The notes under the pieces: generated by a model
Databases searched by the model: none
Told to the model about the DNA's origin: nothing
What the model saw: the letters and a program-made list of their open reading frames with translations, nothing else
Source: CAVWSM01 sp963757805
Lineage (GTDB): Bacteria; Actinomycetota; Actinomycetes; Jiangellales; Jiangellaceae
Length of the DNA stretch: 64,000 bases
Direction of reading: 5' to 3'
NCBI GenBank assembly: GCA_963757805.1
Contig: CAVWSM010000006.1
Coordinates: 434,001 to 498,000 of the forward strand
Program-made: the position numbers and the translations under genes
In this document: one piece after another, positions 47,859-57,057 of the stretch
Layout: every line of letters starts with the position of its first letter
How positions within the stretch are numbered: the stretch's first letter is position 1

Positions 47859-49036
47859 GCAGCAACTGCCTGCTTGAGCTGGACGCCGGGATCCCGTACG
47901 AGCGCCGGATCCAGCTCGACGCCGGCGGTGGCGAGCCGTCGCCCCTGCACGAAGTCCCGCGGCCTCGCCACGGCCAGCAGCGCCCGGATGCGGCCCTCGT
48001 CGAGACAGACCGCGCTCCACGACGGGCCAGCGGGCTCGCCGCGGAGGATCCAGACTCCGGGGCCGGGAATGCCGCACCACTGCAAGGTCGTGCCGAACTG
48101 GTCGCTCCAGATGTAGGGCACCGGGTCATAGACCTCTGGCGTCCCGACGATGCCGGCGGCCACCACCTCGGGTGCGTGCTGTGCGTCGTCCCAGTGCTCG
48201 CCGCGCACCCGCATCCCGTACCGCGGCGACCAACGTGCCGCCAGGTCGCCTACCGCCCATACCCCGGGACCCGCGGACAGTGTCTCGTCGACGATCACCC
48301 CACGGTCGACGTCGAGACCCGAGTCGGCCAGCCAGGCGTCCGCCGCGCGCACGCCCACCGCGACGACGACGACGTCCGCCGGCAACCGCTCCCCCGTCTC
48401 CAGCAGGACGCCGTCGAGCTCGACGGCCGTCACTGTGCAGCCGGTCCGCAGGTCGACGTCCGACCACCATGGGCGTAGCAGCGCCCCGATCTCGAGCGGC
48501 AGCGCGGCCGAGAGCGGCTGCCGTCCGGCCTCGACCACCGTCACCGTGCAGCCATGCCGCAGCGCCGCAGTCGTGACCTCGGCCCCGATCCAGCCTGCAC
48601 CGACGACCACGACCCGCCGACCCGGCGTCAGCGCCGCGCGCAGCCTGAGGGCATCCGCACGCCGGCGCACATGGATGGCCGCGTCGTCGCCAGGCAGCCG
48701 TACGGGCACCGCGCCGCACGCCAGCACCAGCCAGTCATAGGCAAACTTCCCCGACGTGGTCTCCACCACTCCCGGCCGCAGCCGCTGACCCGTGACACCC
48801 AACCTCAGGTCGACGTCGAGACTCGCCCAGCCGATCGGCAGCGTCGTGTCAGGCGGCTCATCGTGCAGCAGAACCGTCTTAGAGAGTGGCGGCCGGTCGT
48901 ACGGGAGATCCGGTTCAGCCCCCACAATCGTGATCGCACCGGCAAAGCCCCGCGCGCGTAACGACTGCGCCGTGCGCGCGCCAGCAAGCCCGCCGCCGAC
49001 GATCACGACCCGGTCCACGGCGGCAACCCTAGCCAT
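47855..49036 (-). CDS. FAD-dependent ferredoxin/NAD(P)H reductase-like oxidoreductase
   Basis: This is a 393-residue protein of the rubredoxin/ferredoxin reductase type. ATG 49036 leads to RVVIVGGGLAGARTAQSLRA (FAD fold), then LPYDRPPLSKTVLLHDEPPD. The NAD(P) fold follows at GRRVVVVGAGWIGAEVTTAA, with Glu ending strand 2 in VTVVEAGRQPL. The C-terminal FAD contact is GVWAVGDLAARWSPRYGMR, and the reductase C-terminal domain contains YIWSDQFGTTLQWCG. The electron partner is unknown, and no ferredoxin gene is adjacent. It is divergent from the PASTA kinase with 65 bases between. Confidence 0.88.
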   Translation of the reverse strand: MARVAAVDRVVIVGGGLAGARTAQSLRARGFAGAITIVGAEPDLPYDRPPLSKTVLLHDEPPDTTLPIGWASLDVDLRLGVTGQRLRPGVVETTSGKFAYDWLVLACGAVPVRLPGDDAAIHVRRRADALRLRAALTPGRRVVVVGAGWIGAEVTTAALRHGCTVTVVEAGRQPLSAALPLEIGALLRPWWSDVDLRTGCTVTAVELDGVLLETGERLPADVVVVAVGVRAADAWLADSGLDVDRGVIVDETLSAGPGVWAVGDLAARWSPRYGMRVRGEHWDDAQHAPEVVAAGIVGTPEVYDPVPYIWSDQFGTTLQWCGIPGPGVWILRGEPAGPSWSAVCLDEGRIRALLAVARPRDFVQGRRLATAGVELDPALVRDPGVQLKQAVAA

Positions 49037-49101
49037 GATCAGCAGGCTGGGCGGTCGTGTCAGGATTCGGGCGCGATGCCCTGCCGCCATACACTTCCCG
49101 C

Positions 49102-51131
49102 GTGGACACGCCCCTGACCGACGCGATTGTCGGCCGTCTCGTCGACGGCCGTTACCGCGTTGTCGGCCTGGTGGCGCGCGGGGGTATGGCCACGGTCTAC
49201 GAGGCAGTCGACGAGCGGCTCGACCGGCACATCGCGCTCAAGGTCATGCACCCGGTGTTCGCCGAGGACCCCGAGTTTGTCGAGCGGTTCATCAGCGAGG
49301 CACGCAGCGCCGCGAGGCTGTCGCACCCGGGGATCGTGGCCGTCTTCGACCAGGGCACCGACGGCGACGTGGTCTATCTCGCGATGGAGTTCGTCCAGGG
49401 CCACACGCTGCGGCAGCTGCTGCGGCAGAACGGCAAGCTCGGCGCGGACGACGCCCTCGCGATCCTTGACCCGGCGCTCGACGCGCTCGCCGCGGCCCAT
49501 CGCGCCGGCATCGTGCACCGCGACATCAAGCCCGAGAACATCCTCTTATCCGCTGACGGGCGGGTCCGCGTGGCCGACTTCGGGCTAGCCCGCGCCGTCG
49601 ACGCGTCGTCCACCCTGACCCGCGGGGTGCTGCTGGGCACTGTCGCCTACGTATCACCCGAGCAGACTCTCGGGCAGGTCGCCACCCCTCGCTCCGACGT
49701 CTATGCAGCCGGAGTCGTCCTCTTCGAGCTGCTCACCGGGCACGCGCCGCACACCGGGGCTACCGACTTCGTCGTCGCGCGAAAGCATTCGGAAGAGGAC
49801 GTTCCCGCGCCGTCCGCGGAGATCCACGATCTGCCGCCGCTCGTCGACGAGCTCGTACGCCGGGCAACCGCACGCGACCCGCACCAGCGCTACGCCGACG
49901 CGGCCGAGCTGCTTGCCGCCGTACGCCGGGCGCGGCGGGTGCTCGACGGCGTGCCCTACGACGTCGAGCCGTGGGAGACGGCGGGCGTGTCGAGCGCGCA
50001 AGCGCTGGGCGGTCCAAGAGTCGCGTCCCCAGACCTGCATGCTGAGCCGCACACATCGACCACCGTGGTCCGCAACGCGGCCGCGGCCGAGGCGCTCAAC
50101 CGCAGCGCCGCCGACCCGGACACCGGCACCGCCGACGACCACCAACACACCTCGGTCATCTCGCCGGTCGGTCGCGGCGATGCGGGCGACGGCGCGCGAC
50201 ATGGCACCGGGCGGCGCGCGGCGGGACGGACCCCCGCCCGGTGGAATCAGCCGGCGGGCGGTCGTGTGGTTCATCATCGTGCTCGTCCTCGCTGTCGGGG
50301 CGGGCGTCGGTGCATGGTGGTACGGCGCGGCCCGCTACACGCAGGCGCCGTCACTGCTCGGGCTGACCGTGGATGCGGCACAGGCCAAGGCCGCACGAGT
50401 CGGGGCTTGACGCGCGACAGACCGAAGAGGCCTTCTCCGAGGTCCAGCCGGTCGGCACGGTGGTGCGCACCGAGCCCGGGCCGGGCGAGCGCATCCTCAA
50501 GGACGGCACGGTCGGCCTGATCGTCTCGCGCGGTCCCGAGCGCTACCCGATGCCCACCCTCACCGGCAAGACCCTCGACGAGGCAACAGCAATGCTCGGC
50601 GAGATCAAGCTCGTCGTCGGCACCGTCACCGAGGAGCACAGCGACGACGTCGTCGAAGGGTCTGTCATCTCGCAGGGCATTGAGCCGGACACGGAGGTCC
50701 GGCCGGACGCAGAGGTGGCGCTCGTCGTGAGCTTGGGCCGCAAGCCGTTGACCATCCCCGACGTGACCGGCCAGCGCCTGCGCGAGGCGGAGGACGACCT
50801 CGAGGACGCCGAGTTCGAGGTGGCGCGCAGCGAGGAGTTTTCCGACACCGTGGACGAGGGTCGCGTCATACGCACCGAGCCGGCGGCCGGCGGGTCGGGG
50901 TTCCGCGGCGAGGAGGTCACCGTCGTGGTCTCCAAGGGCCCGCAGCAGGTTGAGGTGCCCAGTGTCGAAGGCCGCCAGCTCGACGACGCCCGGGACATTC
51001 TCGAGGAGGCCGGGTTCGACGTCGAGGTCAACCGGGTGCTCGACGGCGGCACGGGCACTGTGCTGCGCCAGCAGCCGCTAGGCGGGCGCCAGGCCGAGCC
51101 CGGCAGCAGCGTCCGCCTCTGGGTCTTTTGA
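49102..51131 (+). CDS. Serine/threonine protein kinase with PASTA repeats (two frameshifts)
   Basis: This membrane kinase senses peptidoglycan fragments. The kinase domain (residues 18-285) has GRYRVVGLVARGGMATVYEA, Lys47 in ALKVM, the catalytic loop HRDIKPENIL (Asp141), and DFG Asp159. Near 50220 the frame shifts into one membrane helix, RRAVVWFIIVLVLAVGAGVG. Near 50398 it shifts again into four or five PASTA repeats, clean to the stop (e.g. YPMPTLTGKTLDEATAMLGE and VEVPSVEGRQLDDARDILEE). GTG 49102 was chosen because it precedes the family-typical start. Location beside aroG and a prenyl synthase matches mycobacterial pknL, although PknL lacks PASTA repeats and this one is Stk/PknB-like. Confidence 0.9.
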
Positions 51132-52096
51132 GCCGCACCCAGACAGGTATCCCGCACCACCGGGCCGCGACGTTCGCCCTCATCGGGGTCACGGCGGTCT
51201 GGGGTTCCACGTTCCCGATCATGAAGGACCTGATCGAGCGGGTCCCCGTGGCCGACTTCCTCGCCGTGCGGTTCGCGATTGCGGCGGTTGCGCTGGCGAT
51301 CATCGCGCCGCGGGCCGTCGTACGGCTCACACCACGGCAACGCGCGTACGGTGCGGGGCTCGGGCTCGTCTACGGCGTCGCGCAGCTGCTCCAGACGTAC
51401 GGGTTGGCGCATACCGCCGCGTCGGTGTCTGGGTTCATCACGGGCATGTACATCGTGCTCACACCGGTGCTGGCGGCCTTGATCTTCCGCCAGCGCATCC
51501 CCGTGACCGCCTGGGTCGCTGTGGGGTTGGCCGCCGCGGGTCTGGGTGTGATGTCGCTGCGCGGCTTCGCCTTCGGCTTCGGCGAGTCCATCACTCTGCT
51601 TTCAGCGGGGTTCTATGCGTTGCACATCGTCGGCCTGGGTCGCTGGTCGCGGGCTGAGGACGCGTACGGCCTCGCCGTGGTGCAGTTGGTGGTCATCGCG
51701 CTCGTCTGCGGCGTGGGCGCCATTCCCGACGGGCTCACCCTGCCGTCGACCGGCAGCGATTGGGCTGCCCTGCTCTACATGGCGCTGGTGTCCGGAGCCC
51801 TGGCGCTTGTCGTGCAGACGTGGGCGCAGGCGCACATGACCGCGACCCGCGCGGCGATCGTGATGACCATGGAGCCAGTGTTTGCCGCGGGCTTCGCCGT
51901 CGCGCTGAGCGATGAGCAGCTCGGTCTGCGCACGATCCTTGGTGGCGGGCTGGTGCTCGCCGCGATGTACCTCGTCGAGCTGCGACCGTCTGCTCCACCG
52001 GCCGGCGGCGAGAACGCCGGCGTGCCCGTCACGCCCCCGCAGTTCCGAGAAGCCGGGCAACCTTCTCCCCTGCAGCCCGACAGTCGGCCGCCGTGA
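51128..52096 (+). CDS. EamA-family (DMT) transporter
   Basis: This is a ten-helix drug/metabolite-type exporter of 322 residues with two EamA repeats: FALIGVTAVWGSTFPIMKDL and LLSAGFYALHIVGLGRWSR opening the two halves. The end PVFAAGFAVALSDEQLGLRT, GGGLVLAAMYLVEL is characteristic. The TTG at 51128 overlaps the kinase stop (TTGA). The last 23 codons overlap the end of the convergent threonine aldolase gene by 68 bases, and the C-terminal tail (PPAGGENAGVPVTPPQFREA) is not hydrophobic. Substrate is unknown. Confidence 0.85.
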   Translation: MSRTQTGIPHHRAATFALIGVTAVWGSTFPIMKDLIERVPVADFLAVRFAIAAVALAIIAPRAVVRLTPRQRAYGAGLGLVYGVAQLLQTYGLAHTAASVSGFITGMYIVLTPVLAALIFRQRIPVTAWVAVGLAAAGLGVMSLRGFAFGFGESITLLSAGFYALHIVGLGRWSRAEDAYGLAVVQLVVIALVCGVGAIPDGLTLPSTGSDWAALLYMALVSGALALVVQTWAQAHMTATRAAIVMTMEPVFAAGFAVALSDEQLGLRTILGGGLVLAAMYLVELRPSAPPAGGENAGVPVTPPQFREAGQPSPLQPDSRPP

Positions 52097-53081
52097 CGTC
52101 GAGGTGCGTGACGAGTCGTACGTACCTCGCACCCACGGCGCCCGCGAGCACGCCGTGCTCTTTCAGTGCGGCGACAAGGTCCCCCGCGGCCACACCGCGC
52201 TGTGCCAGGTCGAGCACCACGATGTTGGTCTCCACGGCTGCCGGGTCGACAACGTCGGGCGCCGCGTCTGCCACGAGCTCGGCGATGCTGCGCGCATTGC
52301 CATGGTCGTCAGCCAGCCGCGCCAGGTGGTTATCGACTGCGTACGCCGCCGCAGCCGCGAGCACGCCTGCCTGTCGCCACCCAGCACCGCTGCGCTTGCG
52401 CCACACGCGTGCGGCGGCGATGCGCTCGGCCGAGCCGACGAGCAGCGAGCCGACCGGGGCGCCCAAGCCCTTGGAGAAGCACACGGACACCGTGTCGAAC
52501 AGCCGACCATAGGCGTCGAGCGGCACGCCGCTGGCGACATGCGCGTTCCACAGCCGCGCCCCATCGAGGTGCAGGCCGACTGCGGTGCCGTCGACCCGGC
52601 GCGTGAGCTTGACGAGCGAGTCGAGCGGCTGGACGGTGCCGCCGGCGAAGTTGTGCGTGTTCTCCACCGTGACCGCGGCGGTCGACACAAAGTAGGGGCC
52701 GGCGTTGGGTTCGAGCAGCTCGTCGAGGGCGGCGAAGTCGATGTGCCCCTTCGGGTGTGCCCAGGTGCGGGTCGTCACGCCCGCGAGCACCGCGTGGGCG
52801 CCGAGCTCGGCCCTGACAACGTGGGCGCGGGCTTCGCAGAGCAGCTCGCCGCCCTGAGGGACGAGGGACCGTACGCCGAGCATGTTGGCGAGCGAGCCGG
52901 TGACGGTGAACAGTCCGGCCTCGTGTCCGAGCAACGCCGCGACGCGCTCCTCCAGAGCTGTGACGCTTGGGTCCTCGCCGTAGACGTCGTCGCCGACCTC
53001 GGCGTCGTACATCGCCTTGCGCATGCCGTCGGTCGGCGCGGTGACCGTGTCGCTCCGTAGGTCGATCATCACTGGCGTCAC
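52029..53081 (-). CDS. Low-specificity L-threonine aldolase
   Basis: This PLP enzyme cleaves threonine or allo-threonine to glycine and acetaldehyde. The GTG at 53081 overlaps the aroG stop (GTGA); a second candidate start is the ATG at 53069, giving MIDLRSDTVTAPTDGMRKAM. The signature VGDDVYGEDPSVTALEERVA and VENTHNFAGGTVQPLDSL are typical, and the PLP lysine is in VSVCFSKGLGAPVGSLLVGS. The protein is about 345 residues with an intact frame. Coupling with aroG suggests co-regulation with amino acid biosynthesis. Confidence 0.9.
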   Translation of the reverse strand: MTPVMIDLRSDTVTAPTDGMRKAMYDAEVGDDVYGEDPSVTALEERVAALLGHEAGLFTVTGSLANMLGVRSLVPQGGELLCEARAHVVRAELGAHAVLAGVTTRTWAHPKGHIDFAALDELLEPNAGPYFVSTAAVTVENTHNFAGGTVQPLDSLVKLTRRVDGTAVGLHLDGARLWNAHVASGVPLDAYGRLFDTVSVCFSKGLGAPVGSLLVGSAERIAAARVWRKRSGAGWRQAGVLAAAAAYAVDNHLARLADDHGNARSIAELVADAAPDVVDPAAVETNIVVLDLAQRGVAAGDLVAALKEHGVLAGAVGARYVRLVTHLDVTAADCRAAGEKVARLLGTAGA

Positions 53082-54451
53082 GAGCGCGCCGGAGCGCTCT
53101 GCAGGAGCTCGGCCACGAGGAACGCCAGCTCGAGCGACTGCGAGCGGTTGAGCCGCGGGTCGCACACGGTCTCGTACCGGTCGCCCAAGCCGCCCTCCAG
53201 GATCGGGTCGCCGCCACCCAGGCACTCGGTGACGTCGTCGCCGGTGAGCTCGATGTGCATGCCGCCCGGCCAGGTGCCCAGCTCGCGGTGCACCTCGAAG
53301 AAGCCATGCACCTCGTCGAGCACGTCATCGAAGCGACGGGTCTTGTAGCCGCTCGGTGCCTCGAACGTGTTGCCATGCATGGGGTCGCACACCCAGGCCA
53401 CCTGGATGCCCGCTGCCGTCACCTTCTCGATGAGAGCCGGCAGCACGTCACGTACCTTGCCCGCCCCCATCCGCGTGATGAAGGTGAGCCGACCGGGCTC
53501 GCGGTCCGGGTCGAGCCGATCGGCCAGTGCGACCGCGTCCTCGGGCGCCGTGCCGGGTCCCAGCTTGACCCCGATCGGATTGCGGATGTGCGAGGCAAAC
53601 TCGACATGCGCGCCGTCGAGAGCGCGGGTGCGCTCCCCGACCCAGACGAAGTGCCCGGAGACGTCGTACGGGGTGCCGGTGCGGCTGTCGACGCGGGTGA
53701 GGGCCAGCTCGTAGTCGAGGATCAGGGCCTCGTGGCTCGAGTAGAGGTCGACGGTGTGCAGCTCGTTGGGGTCAGCCCCGATGGCACGCATGAACGCCAG
53801 GGCGCGGTCGATCTCCGTCGCCATGTGCTCGTAGCGCAGCCCGGCCGTACTAGTGCGGACGAAGTCGGTGTTCCACGCGTGGATCTGCCGAAGGTCGGCG
53901 AACCCGCCCTTGGTGAACCCGCGGGTGAGGTTGAGTGTCGACGCCGAGGCGTTGTAGACGCGCAGCATCCGCTGCGGGTCGGCGGTGCGCGACGCCTCGG
54001 TGAACTCGAAGCCGTTGACCATGTCGCCCCGGTAGGCAGGAAGGGTGACGCCGTGGCGGGTTTCCTTGCCGTTGGACCGCGGCTTGCCGTACTGCCCGGC
54101 GATGCGGCCGACCTTCACCACGGGGACACTGCCCGCATAGGTCAGCACGACCGCCATCTGCAGGAGCGTCTTGAGCTTTTGCCGCAGGTTGTCGGCGGAG
54201 TTGGCTTCCAGGCTCTCGGCACAGTCGCCACCTTGAAGCAGGAACGCCTCGCCCCGTTGCACCGTGGCGAGCCGGTCGCGGAGCTGGTCGGCCTCACCGG
54301 CAAAGACGAGAGGGGGAACGCGTGACAGCTCGCGCACAGCCTCGCTCGCCGCATAGGCATCAGGCCACTCCGGCTGCTGGGCTGCCGGGCGGGCGGCCAC
54401 GGCCTCGTGCAGCTCGGCGAGGATGGCAGGCGAGTCGGGTCGCGCGGTCAC
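53078..54451 (-). CDS. aroG: 3-deoxy-7-phosphoheptulonate synthase, class II
   Basis: This is the first enzyme of the shikimate pathway, condensing PEP and erythrose 4-phosphate. The 457-residue class II enzyme has GEAFLLQGGDCAESLEANSA, VPVVKVGRIAGQYGKPRSNG (PEP site), YSSHEALILDYELALTR, RNPIGVKLGPGTAPEDAVAL and VAWVCDPMHGNTFEAPSGYK. An intact frame from GTG 54451 fits. It is closely related to the mycobacterial class II AroG, which uses allosteric sites for aromatic amino acids; such control is likely but cannot be seen directly. Confidence 0.95.
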   Translation of the reverse strand: MTARPDSPAILAELHEAVAARPAAQQPEWPDAYAASEAVRELSRVPPLVFAGEADQLRDRLATVQRGEAFLLQGGDCAESLEANSADNLRQKLKTLLQMAVVLTYAGSVPVVKVGRIAGQYGKPRSNGKETRHGVTLPAYRGDMVNGFEFTEASRTADPQRMLRVYNASASTLNLTRGFTKGGFADLRQIHAWNTDFVRTSTAGLRYEHMATEIDRALAFMRAIGADPNELHTVDLYSSHEALILDYELALTRVDSRTGTPYDVSGHFVWVGERTRALDGAHVEFASHIRNPIGVKLGPGTAPEDAVALADRLDPDREPGRLTFITRMGAGKVRDVLPALIEKVTAAGIQVAWVCDPMHGNTFEAPSGYKTRRFDDVLDEVHGFFEVHRELGTWPGGMHIELTGDDVTECLGGGDPILEGGLGDRYETVCDPRLNRSQSLELAFLVAELLQSAPARS

Positions 54452-54613
54452 CGGACCAGCGTACGAGGCCGCCTCGGCCCCGGCTGATCGTCCTGCCCAT
54501 CGAGACGGCTGGGCGGCCCGGAGGAGTGGTCGCCTCCGGGACCCGTTCCACTGCGGTCAACTTCGTGCCCTGAATGGAACGGGGCCCGAAACGATCCGCC
54601 TCCCACCCGGCGA

Positions 54614-54836
54614 TCATCCGGCCGGTTGCTGCCACGCCGTGAGGTCGAGCGTCCCCGTGGTGCCGAAGTCCAAGACGTACGTCGGTTGCAGGCGCTGGGT
54701 AGCCGCTGAACTCGTATGGCTCGATGCCGCAGTTGACGAGGTCAACCGCCTGGTAGCGCAAACCAAGCGCGGCGTCGGTAGCTCCGACTGTGATGAGAAC
54801 CCCGTCCGGCGGGCACGACGCCTGCGGCATCCTCAC
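54614..54836 (-). pseudogene. DUF4232-like fragment
   Basis: A short frame starts at GTG 54836 and reads MRMPQASCPPDGVLITVGAT, then GLRYQAVDLVNCGIEPYEFS, which resembles the start of the DUF4232 domain with its two Cys. After a frame change near 54700 it continues as LQPTYVLDFGTTGTLDLTAW and ends in QQPAG. This is only about 74 residues, with no signal peptide or lipobox, while DUF4232 proteins are typically 130 or more and secreted. It is either a decayed gene or a short independent domain. It lies between aroG and the phosphofructokinase gene. Confidence 0.45.
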
Positions 54837-54910
54837 ATCTCCGCGCCAAGAGACACGGCTTAGGGTGTGGCGGCAGGCGTCGTCCGGTCATGTCGCACGG
54901 GAGATCAACT

Positions 54911-56140
54911 ATGTCGGTCCGTAAGGTCGCGATGCTCACCGCGGGAGGCCTTGCCCCCTGCCTGTCGTCCGCCGTCGGCGGGCTGATCGAGCGCTACACG
55001 GAGATCGCGCCCGAGGTGGAGATCATCGGCTACCTCGACGGCTACGCCGGGCTGCTTGCGGGTCGCTCCATCACTGTGACGCCCGAGGTGCGCGAGAAGG
55101 CGCATCTGCTGCACCGGTTCGGCGGCAGCCCCATCGGCAACAGCAGGGTCAAGCTCACCAACGTCGCCGACGTCGTCAAGCGCGGGCTCGCCAAGGAAGG
55201 CCAGAACCCGCTGCACGTCGCGGCCGAGCAACTCACACGTGACGGGATCGACGTACTCCACACCATCGGTGGCGACGACACCAACACCACTGCCGCCGAC
55301 CTGGCGGCTTATCTGCACAGCAACGGCTACGAGCTGACCGTGGTGGGGCTGCCCAAGACGATCGACAACGACGTGATCCCGATCCGGCAGAGCCTCGGCG
55401 CGTGGACCGCGGCCGAGCAGTCCGCCCTCTATGCCCACAACATCATCGCCGAGCACACCTCCAACCCGCGGATGCTCATCGTGCATGAGGTGATGGGCCG
55501 CAACTGCGGGTGGTTGACGGCCGCGGCCGCGGCGAAGTACCGCGAGTGGCTGCTGCTGCAGGAGTTCGTACCCGGGATCGGCAACGACCCACGTGGTTGG
55601 GATGTGCACGGCGTGTACGTGCCGGAGCTCGGGTTCGACGTCGAGGCTGAGGCCAAGCGGCTGCGCACCGTCATGGACGAGGTCGGTTGCGTCAACCTGT
55701 TCGTGAGCGAGGGGGCCGGGCTCGAGACGATCGTCGCCGAGCTGGAGCGGCGCGGCGAGGAGGTGCAGCGGGACCCGTTCGGGCACGTCAAGCTCGACAC
55801 GGTCAACCCGGGGGCCTGGTTCGCCAAGCAGTTCGCCGAGCTGCTGGGGGCGGAGAAGACGATGGTCCAGAAGAGCGGCTACTTCAGTCGCTCAGCGGCG
55901 GCCAACGCCGACGACCTGCGGCTGATCAAGTCCTGCACCGACCTCGCGGTCGAGGTGGCGCTGCGCCGTGAGGGCGGCGTGATCGGCCACGACGAGGAGC
56001 AGGGCGGGCGCCTGCGGGCGATCGAGTTCAACCGCATCAAGGGCGGCAAGCCGTTCGACACGTCCGTGGCGTGGTTCGACGCGCTGCTCGAGAGCATCGG
56101 CCAGCCGAAGGGCGAGCCGGTGGCGGCTGCCCCGCACTGA
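54911..56140 (+). CDS. pfp: Pyrophosphate-dependent 6-phosphofructokinase
   Basis: This enzyme phosphorylates fructose 6-phosphate, probably with PPi as phosphate donor. The 409-residue protein starts at ATG 54911 after a GGGAG site. The donor-site motif is HTIGGDDTNTTAADLAAYL, with Gly120-Gly121-Asp122-Asp123; the second Asp is diagnostic of PPi enzymes, where ATP enzymes have Gly. PKTIDNDVIPI provides the catalytic TIDND. VHEVMGRNCGWLTAAAAAKY and AGLETIVAELERRGEEVQRD follow. An intact reading frame and operon-free position suggest its own promoter in the 74-base upstream gap. Confidence 0.92.
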   Translation: MSVRKVAMLTAGGLAPCLSSAVGGLIERYTEIAPEVEIIGYLDGYAGLLAGRSITVTPEVREKAHLLHRFGGSPIGNSRVKLTNVADVVKRGLAKEGQNPLHVAAEQLTRDGIDVLHTIGGDDTNTTAADLAAYLHSNGYELTVVGLPKTIDNDVIPIRQSLGAWTAAEQSALYAHNIIAEHTSNPRMLIVHEVMGRNCGWLTAAAAAKYREWLLLQEFVPGIGNDPRGWDVHGVYVPELGFDVEAEAKRLRTVMDEVGCVNLFVSEGAGLETIVAELERRGEEVQRDPFGHVKLDTVNPGAWFAKQFAELLGAEKTMVQKSGYFSRSAAANADDLRLIKSCTDLAVEVALRREGGVIGHDEEQGGRLRAIEFNRIKGGKPFDTSVAWFDALLESIGQPKGEPVAAAPH

Positions 56141-56152
56141 TCCCTTCAGCGT

Positions 56153-56210
56153 TGATCATGGAGGAGTGCACCACCACGAGCGAACCACGTGGTGCACTAG
56201 GCCATGATCA
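56153..56210. terminator. Bidirectional hairpin between convergent pfp and acyltransferase genes
   Basis: TGATCATGG (56153-56161) pairs with CCATGATCA (56202-56210), and GTGCACCAC (56166-56174) with GTGGTGCAC (56189-56197). Both arms are perfect, with a symmetric 4-base internal loop on each side and a 14-base apical loop. It fills the 73-base gap between two convergent stops and is the most regular hairpin in the window. Confidence 0.8.
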
Positions 56211-56213
56211 TCG

Positions 56214-56963
56214 TCAGGCGGGCGCGGCGGGGGCCGCAGACTCGCCGGAGGTGGCCGCGGCCTCGGCCTTGGCCTGCTTCTTGGCTGCGGCGATCTGCTC
56301 CTTCGCCGTCTGCGCGTAGATGTCCGCGTACTCCTGGCCGGACAGCTCCATCAGCGAGTACATGATCTCGTCGGTGATCGCCCGGAGGACGTACCGATCG
56401 GTCTTGAGGTGCTCGTACCGGCTGAACTCCAGCGGCTTGCCAAACCGCATCCCGACCCGACCGATCGACGGGATCACCTTGCCGGGGGGCTGGACGTCAC
56501 GAGTCCCGATCATGGCGACCGGGATCACCGGCACCTTGGCCTCGAGGACGAGCCGCGCGATGCCCGTCTTGCCCTTGTAGAGGCGCCCGTCCGGCGAGCG
56601 CGTCCCTTCCGGGTAGATGCCGAACAGCTGGCCCTCGCCCAGCAGGCGCAGCGCGGTGTCCAGCGCCGGCTGGCTGGCCTTGCCCCCGGACCGGTCCATC
56701 GGCACCTGGCCGGTTCCGGCCATGAACGCCCGAGAGACCCAGCCCTTCGGGCCGTGGCCGGTGAAGTACTCGGCCTTGGCAGGGAAGGTGATCCGCCGCG
56801 GCGCCATCAGCGGCAGGAAGATCGAGTCGGAGAACGACACGTGGTTGCTGGCGATGATCGCTGGGCCCTCAGCAGGGACGTTCTCGATGCCATCGACCCA
56901 CGGGCGGTAGAGCACCCGCAGGATTGGCCCGATGAATATCCGCTTGAGAAGCCAATAGAGCAC
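56214..56963 (-). CDS. 1-acyl-sn-glycerol-3-phosphate acyltransferase (PlsC-like)
   Basis: This 249-residue membrane-associated acyltransferase carries the HX4D motif (His41-Asp46 in IIASNHVSFSDSIFLPL) and a later GIYPEGTRSPDGRLYKGKTG block. Together these place it in the PlsC family, making phosphatidic acid or a related lipid. The N-terminus is amphipathic (LLKRIFIGPILRVLYR). A 30-residue Ala/Lys-rich tail follows the domain. ATG 56963 fits. Gene order aroG, then this acyltransferase, recalls the mycobacterial Rv2182c region. The acyl donor is unknown. Confidence 0.88.
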   Translation of the reverse strand: MLYWLLKRIFIGPILRVLYRPWVDGIENVPAEGPAIIASNHVSFSDSIFLPLMAPRRITFPAKAEYFTGHGPKGWVSRAFMAGTGQVPMDRSGGKASQPALDTALRLLGEGQLFGIYPEGTRSPDGRLYKGKTGIARLVLEAKVPVIPVAMIGTRDVQPPGKVIPSIGRVGMRFGKPLEFSRYEHLKTDRYVLRAITDEIMYSLMELSGQEYADIYAQTAKEQIAAAKKQAKAEAAATSGESAAPAAPA

Positions 56964-57057
56964 GGCGGCACACTACTTCAAGGCGGCGGGCAACTCGACG
57001 TTTCGTCGCGATAAATGCGACCATTCCAATTGGGTACCGGCGAGATGGGATGGCTGG

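Noticed and set aside
53255..54325. Large plus-strand open frame opposite aroG
   Set aside because: It is antisense to an intact class II DAHP synthase with all motifs and lacks a ribosome site.
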